DNA of 64,000 nucleotides from the NCBI GenBank assembly GCA_963575745.1, contig CAUYUJ010016057.1, positions 36,206 to 100,205 on the forward strand, written 5' to 3'. The notes beneath the pieces are model-generated. The model had not been told where the DNA came from, did not search any database, and saw only the letters and a program-made list of their open reading frames with translations. The translations under genes were made by a program, and so were the position numbers. This DNA comes from Prorocentrum cordatum (Eukaryota; Sar; Dinophyceae; Prorocentrales; Prorocentraceae). Positions 30,757 through 41,599 of the stretch are shown piece after piece (position 1 is the stretch's first letter; each line of letters begins with the position of its first letter).

Positions 30757-30975
30757 GTGACCTCGTCAGGCCCCATTGGCCAGCGGCGCCTGGAAAAGGT
30801 TTGGGCCTCCCACATGGGGTCCGATCGGCGGCGAAATCCGAACCGCACCCTCGCCCAGCAACGATTCAGGCAACTCGATGGGTGGCGGGGTAGCGATGCC
30901 CCTGAGAGGAGGAGAAGAGGAGGAGGAGGATAAGGAGGAGCAGGAGAAGCAGGAGAGGGGGGAACGCACATCTTT

Positions 30976-31190
30976 CAGAGGCCCCCTAGATGGGTCGGAG
31001 TAGATGGGGTCGGAGAATCGCGCCGCATCGCCGATGCATCGGCGATGCATCACCGATGCATCGGCATGCACCGGCGACATCGGCGATGCATCGGCTCCGT
31101 CGAAGTAGAGCAAACTTGGCTCCACATCTAGCCGCATCCCCGATGCATCGGCGATGCGGCGCGATCCTCCGATCCCTTATGTTCGGATAG
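30976..31190. mobile_element. GATGC-hairpin TIR element
   Basis: Starts CAGAGGCCCCCTAGATGGG, contains TAGATGGGGTCGGAGAATCGC and repeated GATGCATCGGCGATGCATC, and ends GGCGCGATCCTCCGATCCC. Confidence 0.8.
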
Positions 31191-31798
31191 GTGGTGACAG
31201 CCGAACCTCACTCCCACCAGCCATCGATTCTCCTGATTCAATGGGAGGCGGGGGTAGGGTGTGGATTTCGACACGTGTGCGACGCATTCCGAACCCTACC
31301 CCCTGGGGAAACCAACAGGTACCGATACCGCTACTCCCCGGACCTCTCCCAGGCTGCGTTCTGACCAGGATTTCGAGGCGAATCCAGCGATGGCGACGAG
31401 GGCCTCCCAGAAGGCCCAGAAAGGGGAAAACAAGGGAAGGGTGGCGGTATGGGTACCATTCCCCCCTTTGACGGGGGCATCGGACCAAGGGTTGGCGTCG
31501 GGGCCCCCAGTCCCCCCTTGATTGCTGATAAGGGCCCGATAGCCGATAGCCCACCCCGCTCAGTAGCGTGGGGTTCTGCTAATTATCAGGGTTCTGTCGC
31601 CGACCTGTAGGCGATGTACCTCCGATCCCAGCGCGATGACTCCCCCCCCCCCCCCTGAGCTGGTCCCCTCGCGCTGTGAAGGACGTATGCGGCCACTTTT
31701 ACGACGCGCTCGGCCCTCCTCCTCGAGCCTCCGGAGGCGTCCAAGGGGGCATCCTGGGCGCCTCGGGACTTGTCCGGAGACCTCTGGAGACCACCAGT

Positions 31799-32180
31799 CG
31801 GTACCATCGAAATGGGTACGGAAGGGATGGGCACGAAGACCAGAAGCAGTTCCAGGAGGGGAGAAGCACGGGGACCATGACCAAGATTTCGCGAAAACTT
31901 GTCGATGCCGATTTGGGTCATGGCTCTACCGGCCATCGCCAACTCGCGAAGAGGATCCAAGGATTCACGGTGACTAAGATCGACGGTGACCAAGATCGAC
32001 ACGACGTTTCTGTGTTCAGTCTTGGTCTTGGCCATGGTTATCGTGTTCTTCCCGTCCAGTTCCGACCCATTGTGAACGGGGTTCGCGGTCGGCGTCGCTG
32101 CGCACGTGCATTTGAGACAAAAGGCCGCCAGCTCAACAGCGGTCGTTATGGCATTTTGGCAACATTTGATACAGGGCATC
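31799..32180. repeat. Diverged GGGTACAATGCCC-family element
   Basis: The left part GAAATGGGTACGGAAGGGATGG and the later GCATTTGAGACAAAAGGCCGCC and ACAGCGGTCG match the elements at 47,518 and 60,257, but the centre is expanded and diverged. Confidence 0.5.
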
Positions 32181-32203
32181 GTTCGAAGAAGAGCAAAACA
32201 AAC

Positions 32204-32369
32204 GCCATAAACATAAATTTCCGGCGCTCCGCGCGGATTTCTTGGATCCGCTCTGGGGCCCCCTGACGGCGCCTCCGGCGTCGCCCCTGGCGCGCTCCGC
32301 GCGCCAGGGAGGGGGTACCAGCCAAGTTCCAAGAAATCCGCGCGGAGCGCCAAAAGTTTATGTTTATGC
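32204..32369. mobile_element. TIR element, best copy, about 38-bp inverted repeats
   Basis: The left end CATAAACATAAATTTCCGGC continues GCTCCGCGCGGATTTCTTGG; the right end CCAAGAAATCCGCGCGGAGC continues GCCAAAAGTTTATGTTTATG. The arms are almost perfect. The centre contains GGCGCCTCCGGCG and CCTGGCGCGC. It is 166 bp and noncoding. Confidence 0.85.
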
Positions 32370-32599
32370 AGTTCTTTCTTTGTGATTTTTTTTTATTAGT
32401 TGTTTTACCGATCAGCGCGGGCCTTTGTGCCCCCCCTCCCTCCCCCTCATGGAGTAGATCTTGGCTCTTTTTGGCGCCTGTTTCAAGCAGATGGAGTCTC
32501 CCCCAGGGGACGCACGATTCCAAACAGTCGCACTGAGCAGCGGGTCTGAGCCAGACCCCCCCCTACCCCCCTCTTCCGCCCAATGCCGAGACGCCGAAT

Positions 32600-32710
32600 A
32601 AGAAATCGTTCACTGGCGCGCGCAGCGCGCCATGGGCAGCGCCGGAGGCGCCGCCGTCAAGGGGGTCCAGCGCCGATCCGAGAAACCCGCGCGGACCTCA
32701 GAGTGTTACG
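32600..32710. mobile_element. Partial GCGCGGATTTCTTGGAT element
   Basis: Has the centre GGCAGCGCCGGAGGCGCCGCC in inverse orientation and the right end CGATCCGAGAAACCCGCGCGG. The left terminal repeat is eroded. Confidence 0.5.
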
Positions 32711-32774
32711 TAGCACCCCGCAATTGCGGATAAGAGTGAGGAGGGACCGGAAGGAGAGGGTGGAAATGAACATG

Positions 32775-32912
32775 GCCCCTCCCCGCGCGCCCTCCCCGCG
32801 CGCCCTCCCGGCGCGCCCTCCCCGCGCGCCCTCCCGGCGCGCCCTCCCGGCGCGCCCTCCCGGCGCGCCCTCGATCCCGGCGCGCCCTCCCCGCGCGCCC
32901 TCCCCGCGCACC
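32775..32912. repeat. GCGCGCCCTCCC minisatellite
   Basis: About eleven 12-bp units alternating CCGCGCGCCCTC and CGGCGCGCCCTC. Confidence 0.9.
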
Positions 32913-33166
32913 GCCTCTTCTTTCGGCCACGCGCGCACAGGGACAGAGAATGACCGTTGGGCCCTCCTCACTCTGATGTGTATGTCAGTCTTCGTTCCCC
33001 TAATTCTTTCCGAACCCGTCTCGGGCGTCCAAGCCTGGGACCTCGGGGGACTTTCTCGGGGGCGGGGGTCTCTCGTGCTCTCGGCCTCCCCGGTGCTCTC
33101 TTGTATTCGCAGCCCTGGGGCCGGCAAGCAGGAGCAACGCGTCCCGGTGACGTGTTGGTATTGGTC

Positions 33167-33323
33167 TTACCTCGGGCGTGTCCCTCTACAGGAGGAATTT
33201 TCAAAAATAGCGAAACGATAGTCTGGGGACGATAATTTGAGAAGTTCTGAATATGTCTGATTGCTTTGAATATGTTTAGTTTTTCGTCCAAGATCTGCCT
33301 GTAGGGGGACATGCCCGACCTAA
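33167..33323. mobile_element. hAT-like TIR element with perfect 8-bp TSD
   Basis: 157 bp starting TTACCTCGGGCGTGTCCCTC and ending GGGGGACATGCCCGACCTAA, flanked by identical TATTGGTC octamers (33,159-33,166 and 33,324-33,331). This is the reference copy of the family. Confidence 0.9.
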
Positions 33324-33349
33324 TATTGGTCGTGAGGAAGGCGCGGGAA

Positions 33350-33580
33350 ACTCGGAGTCCAGCGACAAGGGGGTCGTGCAATAGATTCAGTGCAATAGAA
33401 TTGTGGGCGATGTGGGTGGGGTTGCAATAGAATTGGGGCGTGCCATACATTCCGGTGCGTAAGTGTATTGCTGGGCTTCCGCGTGCAATACCTCAGTTGC
33501 AAGACAATGCAATACAACTCTCTGGCGCAGTGCATTTGCAATACCATTGCCCCAAACCTATTGCACCACCCCCTTTCAGC
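33350..33580. repeat. Degenerate GTGCAATAGAATTG array
   Basis: Loose repeats of TGCAATAGAATTG, GTTGCAATAGAATTGGGG and TGCAATACC at 10-40 bp spacing. Composition resembles the TTGCAC arrays at 38.5 and 41.3 kb. Confidence 0.5.
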
Positions 33581-33793
33581 TGGACCCCCTTTTGGGTCAA
33601 CCAAAAAGGAGGGAGGGGGAGCGGGAGGAGGAGGAGGATTGACCGGGATCGAGCGGGCCAGAGCGACGCCCCACGGTCGCGTGCCGAGGGAGGCCGGGCC
33701 GCCTGGGGCCGTCCCCGGGCCGAGCCAGACCTCCCAGGAAGCCCCGATCGGGGCTGCACACTTCCCGCACGAGCTGGTCTCTGCACTGCAGCT

Positions 33794-33924
33794 TCACCTC
33801 GGGCCTGTCCCCCTACAGGGGAACATTCAGACATAGTCCAACAATACTCGGGGGACAAATCTGTTTTTTTGTATGTTTGGTTTTTCGTCCACACTTTGCC
33901 TGTAGGGGGGCACGCCCGACCTGA
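33794..33924. mobile_element. hAT-like TIR element, 131 bp
   Basis: Starts TCACCTCGGGCCTGTCCCCC and ends GGGGGGCACGCCCGACCTGA. Flanked by CTGCAGCT and CTGTAGCT, an 8-bp duplication with one mismatch. Confidence 0.85.
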
Positions 33925-33939
33925 CTGTAGCTGAGGGGG

Positions 33940-34180
33940 GCCCGTCCGAGCCCAGCGGCAACATCCTCAAAATCCTGGCCCCCAGGAGAGGAAGAATCTA
34001 CAGCACAAAGCCAGCGTCTCACTCGAGACATCCTCAAAAGTCATTTCGCCGGCCCTCTAGCCGATGCGTGATTCACCGCGAAGAAGCTCGCGCCCTCTTC
34101 CCGTCGATTCCGGAGGTAAGCAACTGAAAGACAACCTCGGGACCACGCCACTTCCGGGAAAAACAAGGTGCGAGCCTTTG
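33940..34180 (+). repeat. GAGACATCCTC repeat with a conserved tail
   Basis: ACTCGAGACATCCTCAAAAG is followed by GCCCTCTTCCCGTCG, then CAACTGAAAGACAACC and CCGGGAAAAACAAGG-like sequence. The same order occurs at 40,700-40,870. Confidence 0.6.
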
Positions 34181-35190
34181 GATGGGTATTTCAAAAGGAA
34201 AATATAGTGGTTACCAGAGGGGGGAGCAGACAACAGGTGGCAACACCAGGCGGGTTGATCGGGTGGGTAGACCCTAACGGGCGGATCGGGAAGGCGGGCC
34301 CAGGTGGCAGGTCGAGACGGCGTGCTGCTGAAGCGTGCGTCCTGCATGCATCGTGGGGATGTCGCAAGCGATAGCACGATTCCCAAACAAACCGCGCGGA
34401 ATTCCACAGCGAGGGTGTGATCTTGAGTGTCGCGTGTGCGGCGTATGAACAAATGCCGAGGAAGTCCCACGCGAGAGCGTTATTCCCGTATAACTTGTAA
34501 GGTCGTCCCGCGTGTGAACGCGATGTGTGAATACATTGTGGGGAAGAAGCAGGCGGGAGCTGCTGCTGTTGTAAACTGGGGGTCAGGGGCGCAGTTTGGT
34601 AGCCCCTCGCTTTCCTTTGTACATAACAGGGTGCGAGCCCCGGGACACGCAGTATAATTGTATTGAGAATGCAATGTATACTTGGCACGGGGACCAATAG
34701 TTGTTATTGCTTGGAAATCAGAAGCCCACAACATCAGCAACAACGGTGACGACAGCAACAACAATTCCAACAACAACAACGACGTGCAAAAGCGATCCAT
34801 CGTGCCATCGACGTATCCATCCTTATCATGCTTACAATCGTCGTCATACTTACCACCACGATCATCAGTCATTATCCCCGTTACCGTTTCCCCGGAATCA
34901 CCCTCCTCACTGGAGGAGGAGGATTCTAGGTGTTACCGTCGGCGGTTTGAGGTTGCCATGGGGAGAGGAGCAGGAGGAGGAGACAACTTGACGATTTGTC
35001 ATGTGCTCGACTTGTTGTTGTCGTTGCCCATCGCAGCAAAGCCGTCATCCGTCCACCTCCCACCTCATTTCCGCGCTCCTTCTTCCCCAATGCATTTGCT
35101 CTCCCGTCTTCTTCCTCCTGGTCCCGCGGCTGATTCTGCTAATCCTCCCCCTTGCCTTGCCGCCTCCTCCCCTCTTCCTCCTCTTCCTCT
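34181..35190. other. Stretch with no recognised feature
   Basis: Moderate GC content, with some CAA/AAC-rich sequence near 34.73-34.80 kb. No reading frame here resembles a known protein. Confidence 0.5.
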
Positions 35191-35244
35191 TCCTCCCGCA
35201 CCGAGCGCGGCCCTGGCGGCCGGCCGCCTCTCTCTCTCGCTCGC

Positions 35245-35790
35245 TCGCTCCTCCTCCTCCTCCTCCTCCTCCTCCTCCTCCTCCTCCTCCTCCCCCTCCT
35301 CCTCCTCCTCCTCCTCCTCCTCCTCCTCCTCCCCTCCTCCTCCTCCTCCTCCTCCTCCTCCCCCTCCTCCCGCTGCTCCTCCCCCTCCTCCCCCCCCTCC
35401 TCCTCCTCCTCCTCCTCCTCCTCCTCCTCCTCCTCCTCCTCCCCTCCTCCTCTCCTCCTCTCCTCCTCCTCCTCCTCCTCCTCCTCCTCCTCCTCCTCCT
35501 CCTCCTCCCCCTCCTCCCGCTGGTCCTCCCCCTGCTCCTCCTCCTCCTCCTCCTCTTTCCTCCTCCTCCTCCTCCTCCTCCTCCTCCCCCTCCTCCCGCT
35601 GCTCCTCCCCCTGCTCCTCCTCCCCCTCCTCCTTCTCCTCCTCCTCCTCCCCCCCTCCTCCTCCTCCTCCGCCTCCCCCCCCTTCTCCTCTCCTCCTCCT
35701 CCTCCTCCTCCTCCTCCTCCTCCTCCTCCTCGCTCGCTCGCTCGCTCGCTCGCTCGCTCGCTCGCTCGCTCCTTGGGGCTTAAAAGTTTG
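35245..35790. repeat. (CTC)n tract ending in (GCTC)n
   Basis: About 500 bp of CTC triplets with C-rich interruptions, closed by a (GCTC)n tetranucleotide run at 35,731-35,771 and preceded by a shorter TCTCGCTCGCTC. It is a polypyrimidine strand, opposite in polarity to the (GAG)n tracts further left. Confidence 0.9.
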
Positions 35791-36734
35791 AGCCCGTGCC
35801 AGAAGATGAAAAGGTGAAAGTCGCGCACAGAATTTCGAATTCATGCAAGAAGAGGGGGGTCAGGGCGACCCCAACGTGGGGGCAGCCAGCGAGTCCTCTT
35901 CAGAGTGCCCGACTGCCACTCCAGGAAAGGGCGGTCCTGTCGGCGAGGGGGTCGGGCCAGGGGTCATTCCCGACACCATACCCCAGGCGGCCTCCCCTCC
36001 CCAGCATGCGTCCAGATGCGCCTTCTGGACACTTGGGTCGTGGGTGAATACAATACCGCCCCCCCATTGGACTCCTCCTGTCACCAGACACGGGACCTCA
36101 TGCAGTGGCTGTGCACTTGAGGGGCATGCGCTCAGCTGAAAATCGGGGGCACATTAAACCCGTATCGTGCAAGCTCCCGCCGCATTGCGGTCGAAAACCC
36201 AGTCAAGGGCGGCCCCCTCCCCTTCTTTATTGCGCGCTGCCCCTTCCTCGCACCCCCGCATGTTAGGTGTGATTTCGGCGTTGCGCAGTCGCATGCTGGC
36301 CGCACTGCATAGACTAGCAACAATTCCCACAGTGTCCCCGAGCGGCCTTGAGCTCGCCGACGGCGCCGTATCCCCACCCGCTCCTTCACGAAAGCAGGAG
36401 AGGCGCAAACGGTGGTTGAGACAACGCAACGGATCAGCAAGAGAGAATTGCCCAGGACCCGCGGGGGGGGGAGAGGGCACGCCAGAAGGCCAAGCCCCCC
36501 AGAGTGCCACCGAGGGGGCAACGCCAGGGTCCACGGGCGGGCACGTGTCCAGCAGGGTCCCCCTGCATCCAGGAAGCCTCTGCAGGGCCTCAACTTCGGG
36601 TGCATTCCAGCGACAGGGGCAGCAGGGTCGACCGAAGGTGACACGGGGAGGATCCAACAAGCAGGGACATCCTGGGCCACGCATCACACCACAGTTCGGT
36701 GCACGAACGCAACCAAATATTCTCTCTCGCCATC

Positions 36735-36912
36735 CACCTCCTCCTCCTCCTCCTCCTCCTCCTCCTCCTCCTCCCCCTCCTCCTCCCCCTCCTCCTCCTC
36801 CTCCTCCTCCTCCTCCTCCTCCTCCTCCTCCTCCTCCTCCTCCTCCTCCTCCTCCTCCTCCTCCTCCTCCTCCTCCTCCTCCTCCTCCTCCTCCTCCTCC
36901 TCCTCCTCCCCC
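36735..36912. repeat. (CTC)n tract
   Basis: About 175 bp of almost pure CTC triplets. Confidence 0.9.
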
Positions 36913-37045
36913 CCTCTTCCTCGAAGCCGATCTCTCCCGGGCGCGACGGAGCGAGGCCCGTTGGGGGAATGCAGCCCCCGCTGGAGTTCTGTTGCAAGGG
37001 GCTCGGCCACGCCACCTGCAGCGAGTATAGTTTCCCATAGAACTT

Positions 37046-37172
37046 GGCATCGCTCGGACGTGTGCATTTTTTCCTTCGGCGAGGACCATCTAGGAGCATC
37101 CTGGATCATTTGGCGAAACAACCACGCACGAAGCTGAAAACAACACAGGGAAGGGACGTCCGAGCGATGGCC
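37046..37172. mobile_element. TIR element, GGCATCGCTCGGACGT family
   Basis: Bounded by GGCATCGCTCGGACGTGTG and ACGTCCGAGCGATGGCC. The interior matches the 1,084 copy closely (GGCGAGGACCATC, AGGAGCATCCT, CACGCACGAA). Confidence 0.8.
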
Positions 37173-37404
37173 AGAGAACCTTCCTCGCCCTCCTGCCGCT
37201 GTCCCTACCCCCTCCCCCGCCTGCTCCCTCGCACGCGCGCGGAGAGGGGATACAGAGGAGGGGGGAGGAGGAGATAGGGCACAGCTGGCAAGAGGGCTCA
37301 GAGCAATCGTAGTTTTGGATGCTTCGCCGTTGGGTTCTCTCCACCTTGAAGTGTCCTCCTCTTTGGGTGCGGTAGGTTTGCGTCGTGTCGACCAGCGGCG
37401 ACCC

Positions 37405-37515
37405 CAGCGCGGGCGTTCAAGGTTGAACGCCGCCGGCGACCCAGAATCGATCGATGTTGAACGATCGGACGTTGCGGCAGCGGCCGATCGTTCAAGGTTG
37501 AACGATCCCTGCGGT
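37405..37515. repeat. Cluster of GTTCAAGGTTGAAC palindromes
   Basis: GGCGTTCAAGGTTGAACGCC and GATCGTTCAAGGTTGAACGATC-like palindromes are about 80 bp apart, with ATCGATCGATGTTGAACGATCG between. A dimeric regulatory site is possible, but a degenerate repeat is equally likely. Confidence 0.6.
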
Positions 37516-37769
37516 GTCAAAAACCAACGCCGGGGTCGGCACGACACGAACCTGCCGTATCTCCGCGGGGCTTCGGGCTCTCGGCGAGGGGGCCCGTGTG
37601 ACACCGCTTCGGCCGTCGGGTCAGGGAGGGCAGGCGGCCGGGTGCCAGCCTGGGCGTGGCCAGCCCGCGCCTGCCTCGCACTCCGAGGGGGGCTGTCGCC
37701 TGCCTCCGCGGCCGAAGCCTCCGAGGATCCCGCAGGGAGGCTCTCGCCCAGGGCTGGAGGGAAGAAGTG

Positions 37770-37935
37770 GAGGAGGAGGAGGAGGAGGAGGAGGAGGAGG
37801 AGGAGGAGGAGGAGGAGGAGGAGAGGAGGGGAGGGGGCGAGGAGGACAGAGGAGGGAATGACTTCTCAAGGGCAGAGGAGGAGGGGAGGGGACGAGGAGG
37901 AGGAGGAGGAGGAGGAGGAGGCCGGGGACGACTGA
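37770..37935 (+). repeat. (GAG)n tract
   Basis: About 80 bp of GAG triplets, then interrupted purine-rich sequence. Confidence 0.85.
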
Positions 37936-38004
37936 TCAAGGAGGAGCGGGAGTGTGCACCTCCTCCTCCTCCTCCTCCTGTGTTCGGGCAGGGGCGGCCG
38001 CCAG

Positions 38005-38067
38005 GGAGAGCGACTCCATGTACTCGATAAAGACCGGCTTCGTGCCGGGCATGAATGTCCCAGGGAG
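38005..38067 (+). CDS. RTCB: RTCB exon (first seen): G-F-V-P-G-M-N-V-P-G
   Basis: This exon encodes E-S-D-S-M-Y-S-I-K-T-G-F-V-P-G-M-N-V-P-G plus two bases of an Arg codon. It matches the N-terminal region of eukaryotic RtcB (R-I-K-x-G-F-V-P-N-M-N-V-P-G-x-F-Y-V-N). RTCB is the GTP- and Mn-dependent ligase that joins a 2',3'-cyclic phosphate or 3'-phosphate to a 5'-hydroxyl end in tRNA splicing and, in animals, in XBP1 mRNA splicing. The right border is GGGAG|GCCC (GC donor), and the next exon starts with G to complete Arg. The left border CCAG|G at 38,004/38,005 is tentative, since other AGs lie nearby. The upstream exon with the start codon was not found. Confidence 0.85.
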
Positions 38068-38069
38068 GC

Positions 38070-38275
38070 CCTCCCCCTCCCCCTCCCCCCCTCCCCTCCC
38101 CCTCCCCCCTCCCCCCCTCCCCTCCCCCCCCCTCCTCCTCCTCCTCCTCCTCCTCCTCCTCCTCCCCTCCTCCTCCTCCTCCTCCTCCTCCTCCTCCTCC
38201 TCCTCCTCCTCCTCCTCCTCCTCCTCCTCCTCCTCCTCCTCCTCCTCCTCCTCCTCCTCCTCCTCTGCCTCCCGC
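38070..38275. repeat. C-rich then (CTC)n tract
   Basis: CCCTCCCCCTCC-type sequence followed by about 130 bp of CTC triplets, starting only a few bases after the RTCB donor site. Confidence 0.9.
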
Positions 38276-38459
38276 GCCTGGCGTGGGGGGGCGTTACGCG
38301 CTGCTCGGCGTCCTGCTGCGAGCACTGCGTTCTCGCCACCGCGCCCTCCCCCTTCTTCCTTCACGTCGTCCTTCCTCCTGCTTTTTCCCTGGTATCCTCG
38401 TTCCCCCGCGGTCGGGGCGTCCGCTTCTGATCTCCGCCCAAGATTGCGATTACCACATA

Positions 38460-38625
38460 TCTTGCACCGCGCAGGCGTCCAGCAACTATTGCACAAGGAC
38501 GATGGCACAACATTGATTGCACGACATTGATTGCACCGCGCATGGCGCTGCACCGATGTTGCCCATCATAGACTGCACAGCACAGATTTGACCACGTAGA
38601 TTGCGCCACGTTAGCGTCACAACAC
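38460..38625. repeat. Degenerate TTGCACCACATTGATTGCAC array
   Basis: Loose 12-16 bp repeats such as GATTGCACGACATTGATTGC. The same type fills 41,245-41,580. Confidence 0.55.
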
Positions 38626-38984
38626 ACAGCTCTTTTCTAGAAAGGAGTTCGGATGTACCACCCCCACCCCTTCCCCCTTGGCTTTCGCCCGGATCTCAAG
38701 AATGAGGTTCCCCAACACATTCGACATACAATTGCGTTTTTTCAATGAAAAGGGATACAAACATATGTTTCGCATCATCTTCACATGCGACCAGAATGGC
38801 TCTTCGCGCCCGCTGTCGAAATCATTCGAATGCACGATCCATGTCAAGTAACACCATGTTGGCCACTCGCGCCCGTCGGATGCGCGCATATGTTCACGTG
38901 ATCGGCCCACGAACCCGGAAAGGAATATAGAATTGTAAGGCATGGCAACGTTTCAAAGACACTTGATTGGGCGACCGGCAACTG

Positions 38985-39770
38985 CAATGGTGAAAGTATC
39001 GATCTTGATGTACCGTACGAGGGCTGTGCTATGCTGCACCGTGCTGAATTGCGATGTGCCATGCCGATATTGTGCCCCATAGCTTTGTGGACCGAGTCCT
39101 CTTTTGAATCCGAGTCCTGACCGAATTGATCTGGATCTTAGGCTCGAGTTGCCTGAGCACATAGCAGCTGCCCCGAAGCTAATTGACAGGGGGACATGCA
39201 AGGATGACGCGCCGCGGAACGTCCCAAGGGACGCGCCAGGCGACGTGCCAGGGGACGTGCTAGGGGGACGCACCGCGAGACGTGCCAAGGGGACGCGCTA
39301 CGGAACGTGCCAATGGACGTGCCACGGGACGTGCCAGGGGACGCGCCGCGCGACGTGCCAGGGGGGCTCGCCACGGGACGCGCCACAGAACGTGCCAGGG
39401 AACGTGCCAGGTTGCAATGTTGATTGTATCGATCTTGATGTGCCGTGCCGAGGGCTGTGCTGTGCTGCGCCGTGCTGAATTGCGATGTGCCATGCCGCGG
39501 TTGTGCTCTATAGTGTTGTGGACCGAGTCCTCCTTTGAATCCGAGTCCTCACCGAGCTGATCTGGATCTTAAGCTCGAACTGCCTGAGCACATAGTAGCT
39601 GCCCCAAAGCTAATTGACGGAGGGACGTGCCAGGAAGACGCGCCGCGGAGCGTCCCAAGGGACGCGCCAGGCGACCTACCAGGGGACGTGTCATGGGGAC
39701 GCACAGCGGGACGTGCCAAGGGGACGCGCTACGGAACGTGCCCATGGACGTGCCACGGGACGTACCAGGA
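38985..39770 (+). repeat. Two-copy tandem duplication, period about 420 bp
   Basis: 38,985-39,405 and 39,411-39,770 share, in order, GTATCGATCTTGATGT, GCTGAATTGCGATGTGCCATG, GTGGACCGAGTCCTC, GAATCCGAGTCCT, GCCTGAGCACATAG and GCTAATTGAC, then a degenerate GGGACGTGCCA(A/G)G array. Divergence is about 10-15 percent by eye. Confidence 0.85.
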
Positions 39771-39774
39771 GACC

Positions 39775-40430
39775 CATGTGTGTTTCAGGCTTGCCCCGCC
39801 CTGGGGCGTTAGGAACCCACATGTTTTCACGCTTCTCCCACCCTGGGGCATTCGGAACCCATGTGTTTTCACGCTTGTCCTGCCTTGCTGCGTTCGGAAC
39901 CATGTGTTTTCGCGTTTGCTCCGCGTGGGGCGTTAGGAACCATGTGTTTTCACACTTGTCCCACCCTGGCGCGTTAGGAACCGATGTGTTTTCATGTTTC
40001 TCGGGGGGGGGGGGCGACAAGCGTTCCCCGAACACATACCCAATCCAGAAAAATACATCCTGGGGCCTCCCGGGGGTGGGGGATAGCGAAAAGCGCCCCC
40101 CGAAAACACATCCAAATATAGAACAATGTGGGTGCCCCCTGGGGCTTTCCGAACCCATGTGTTTTCACGCTTCTCCCGCCCTGGGGCGTTAGGCACCCAT
40201 GTGTTTTCACGCTTCTCCCGCCCTGGGGCGTTAGGCACCCATGTGTTTTCACGCTTCTCCTGCCCTGAGGCGTTGGGAACCTATGTGTTTTCACGCTTGT
40301 CCCGCCCTGGGGCGTTAGGAACCATGTGTTTTCACACTTCTCCCGCCCTGGGGTGTTAGAAACCCATATGTTTTCACGCTTGTCCCGCCCTGGCGCGTTA
40401 GGAACCGATGTGTTTTCACGCTTCTCGAGC
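39775..40430 (+). repeat. 42-bp minisatellite GTGTTTTCACGCTTCTCCCG
   Basis: About a dozen units reading CATGTGTTTTCACGCTTCTC then CCGCCCTGGGGCGTTAGGAA. An interruption at about 40,000-40,135 (CATCCTGGGGCCTCC, GCGAAAAGCG, ACACATCCAAATA) recurs just after the array at 40,430-40,500, so it is part of a higher-order repeat. Confidence 0.9.
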
Positions 40431-40499
40431 ATCCTGGGGCCTCCTGGGGGGCGGGGGGGAAGCGAAAAACGCTTCCCGAATACATATCCCAATGCAGAA

Positions 40500-40870
40500 C
40501 ACACGTAAGACAAGCATTTCACCTGAGACATCCTCTGAGTTCTGGTCCCCAGGACAGAGAAACAACCTATCACACAACACAAACGTTTCGCCAGAGAGGT
40601 CCTTAACAAATTTTGTTGACAACACATATTGATACTTTTTAGATATCAAAAAACGTTTCTTTGGGGACATCTTCAAATGTAAAACAATGTACAACACAAA
40701 ACAAGCGTTTCCCTCGGGACATCCTCGACAACAAATCAGCCTGCCCCTTTTCCCGCTCTGTTTTTGACCGCGCGTGCTTCCGCCGGCCCTCTTCCCGTCG
40801 GGTCCCGGGGAAACAGCTAAAAGAAAACCCTGGGCCCGCGCCCTTTCTGGAAAAAATGACCCTGTGCCTT
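40500..40870 (+). repeat. GAGACATCCTC repeat array and tail
   Basis: Units at about 40,515, 40,590, 40,660 and 40,715 carry TTTC.C..GA(G/C)ACATC(C/T)TC. They are followed by the tail GCCCTCTTCCCGTCG...CAGCTAAAAGAAAACCC shared with 34.1 kb. Confidence 0.6.
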
Positions 40871-41244
40871 TATCGCCGACACGTGGACACCATCCCCGTC
40901 ATCAGTGTAATCAGCATCGGCGCCGTTCGCATTCCCGGCGTCATCGCAAGCAACGTCGCCAACATCGTTACCATCATCATCGTGTCAGCCGGTGTCGGCG
41001 TCGCCATGATACCGTTTCCTTTGGAGTCACCGTCTCGCATTGAAGTGCCCGCGCGTCAGCGCGGCATGCGAGACGCGCTGGGAAGTTCCCTGCGGTCGCA
41101 AGCGCGGCCGCAGCGATGCGTCAGCCAGCGGCAAGCAGTCATCGCAGTCCCCGCCGCATGCGTTTTGCAAGCCACGCTGCGATTGGGTGGGTGGGATGAT
41201 TGCGCTAGCAGTGGAGTTAACAATTCCAAGTGCGGCAGAGTGAG

Positions 41245-41590
41245 CAATTAGTGCACCACGTTGATAGCACCGCATTTTTTGCACGACCTAGAGGACACAA
41301 TACAGATTGCACAACATCGGTTGCACCACACATGTTGCACCAATTATGTTGCAACACGCAGATTGCGCACCACAGGTATTGCGCAACGCAAAGTTACCCA
41401 CATTGGTTTCCCCACCTACATTTCGCAACACAGCTCACCATACGTTGCACAACGAAACTTACACAACACCTATGGCACCACGCAGGTTGCGACGCCCATC
41501 GTGCACATTGTACACCGCACATCATAGATTTCACAGGCTAGTCTGCACGATATAGATTGCACAACGCAGGCTACTCTTATAAATGACACC
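41245..41590. repeat. Degenerate TTGCACAACA array
   Basis: Repeated GATTGCACAACA, GTTGCACCACAC and TTGCGCACCACAGG words at 12-16 bp spacing. Confidence 0.6.
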
Positions 41591-41599
41591 ACATAAGTC

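Noticed and set aside
35001-35817. 200-370-codon frames of Ser/Pro/Leu
   Set aside because: They are translations of a (CTC)n tract; both strands and all frames are open.
39775-40430. CRISPR-like array of regular repeats
   Set aside because: There are no unique spacers (the whole 42-bp unit repeats), no cas genes, and the context is a eukaryotic intron.
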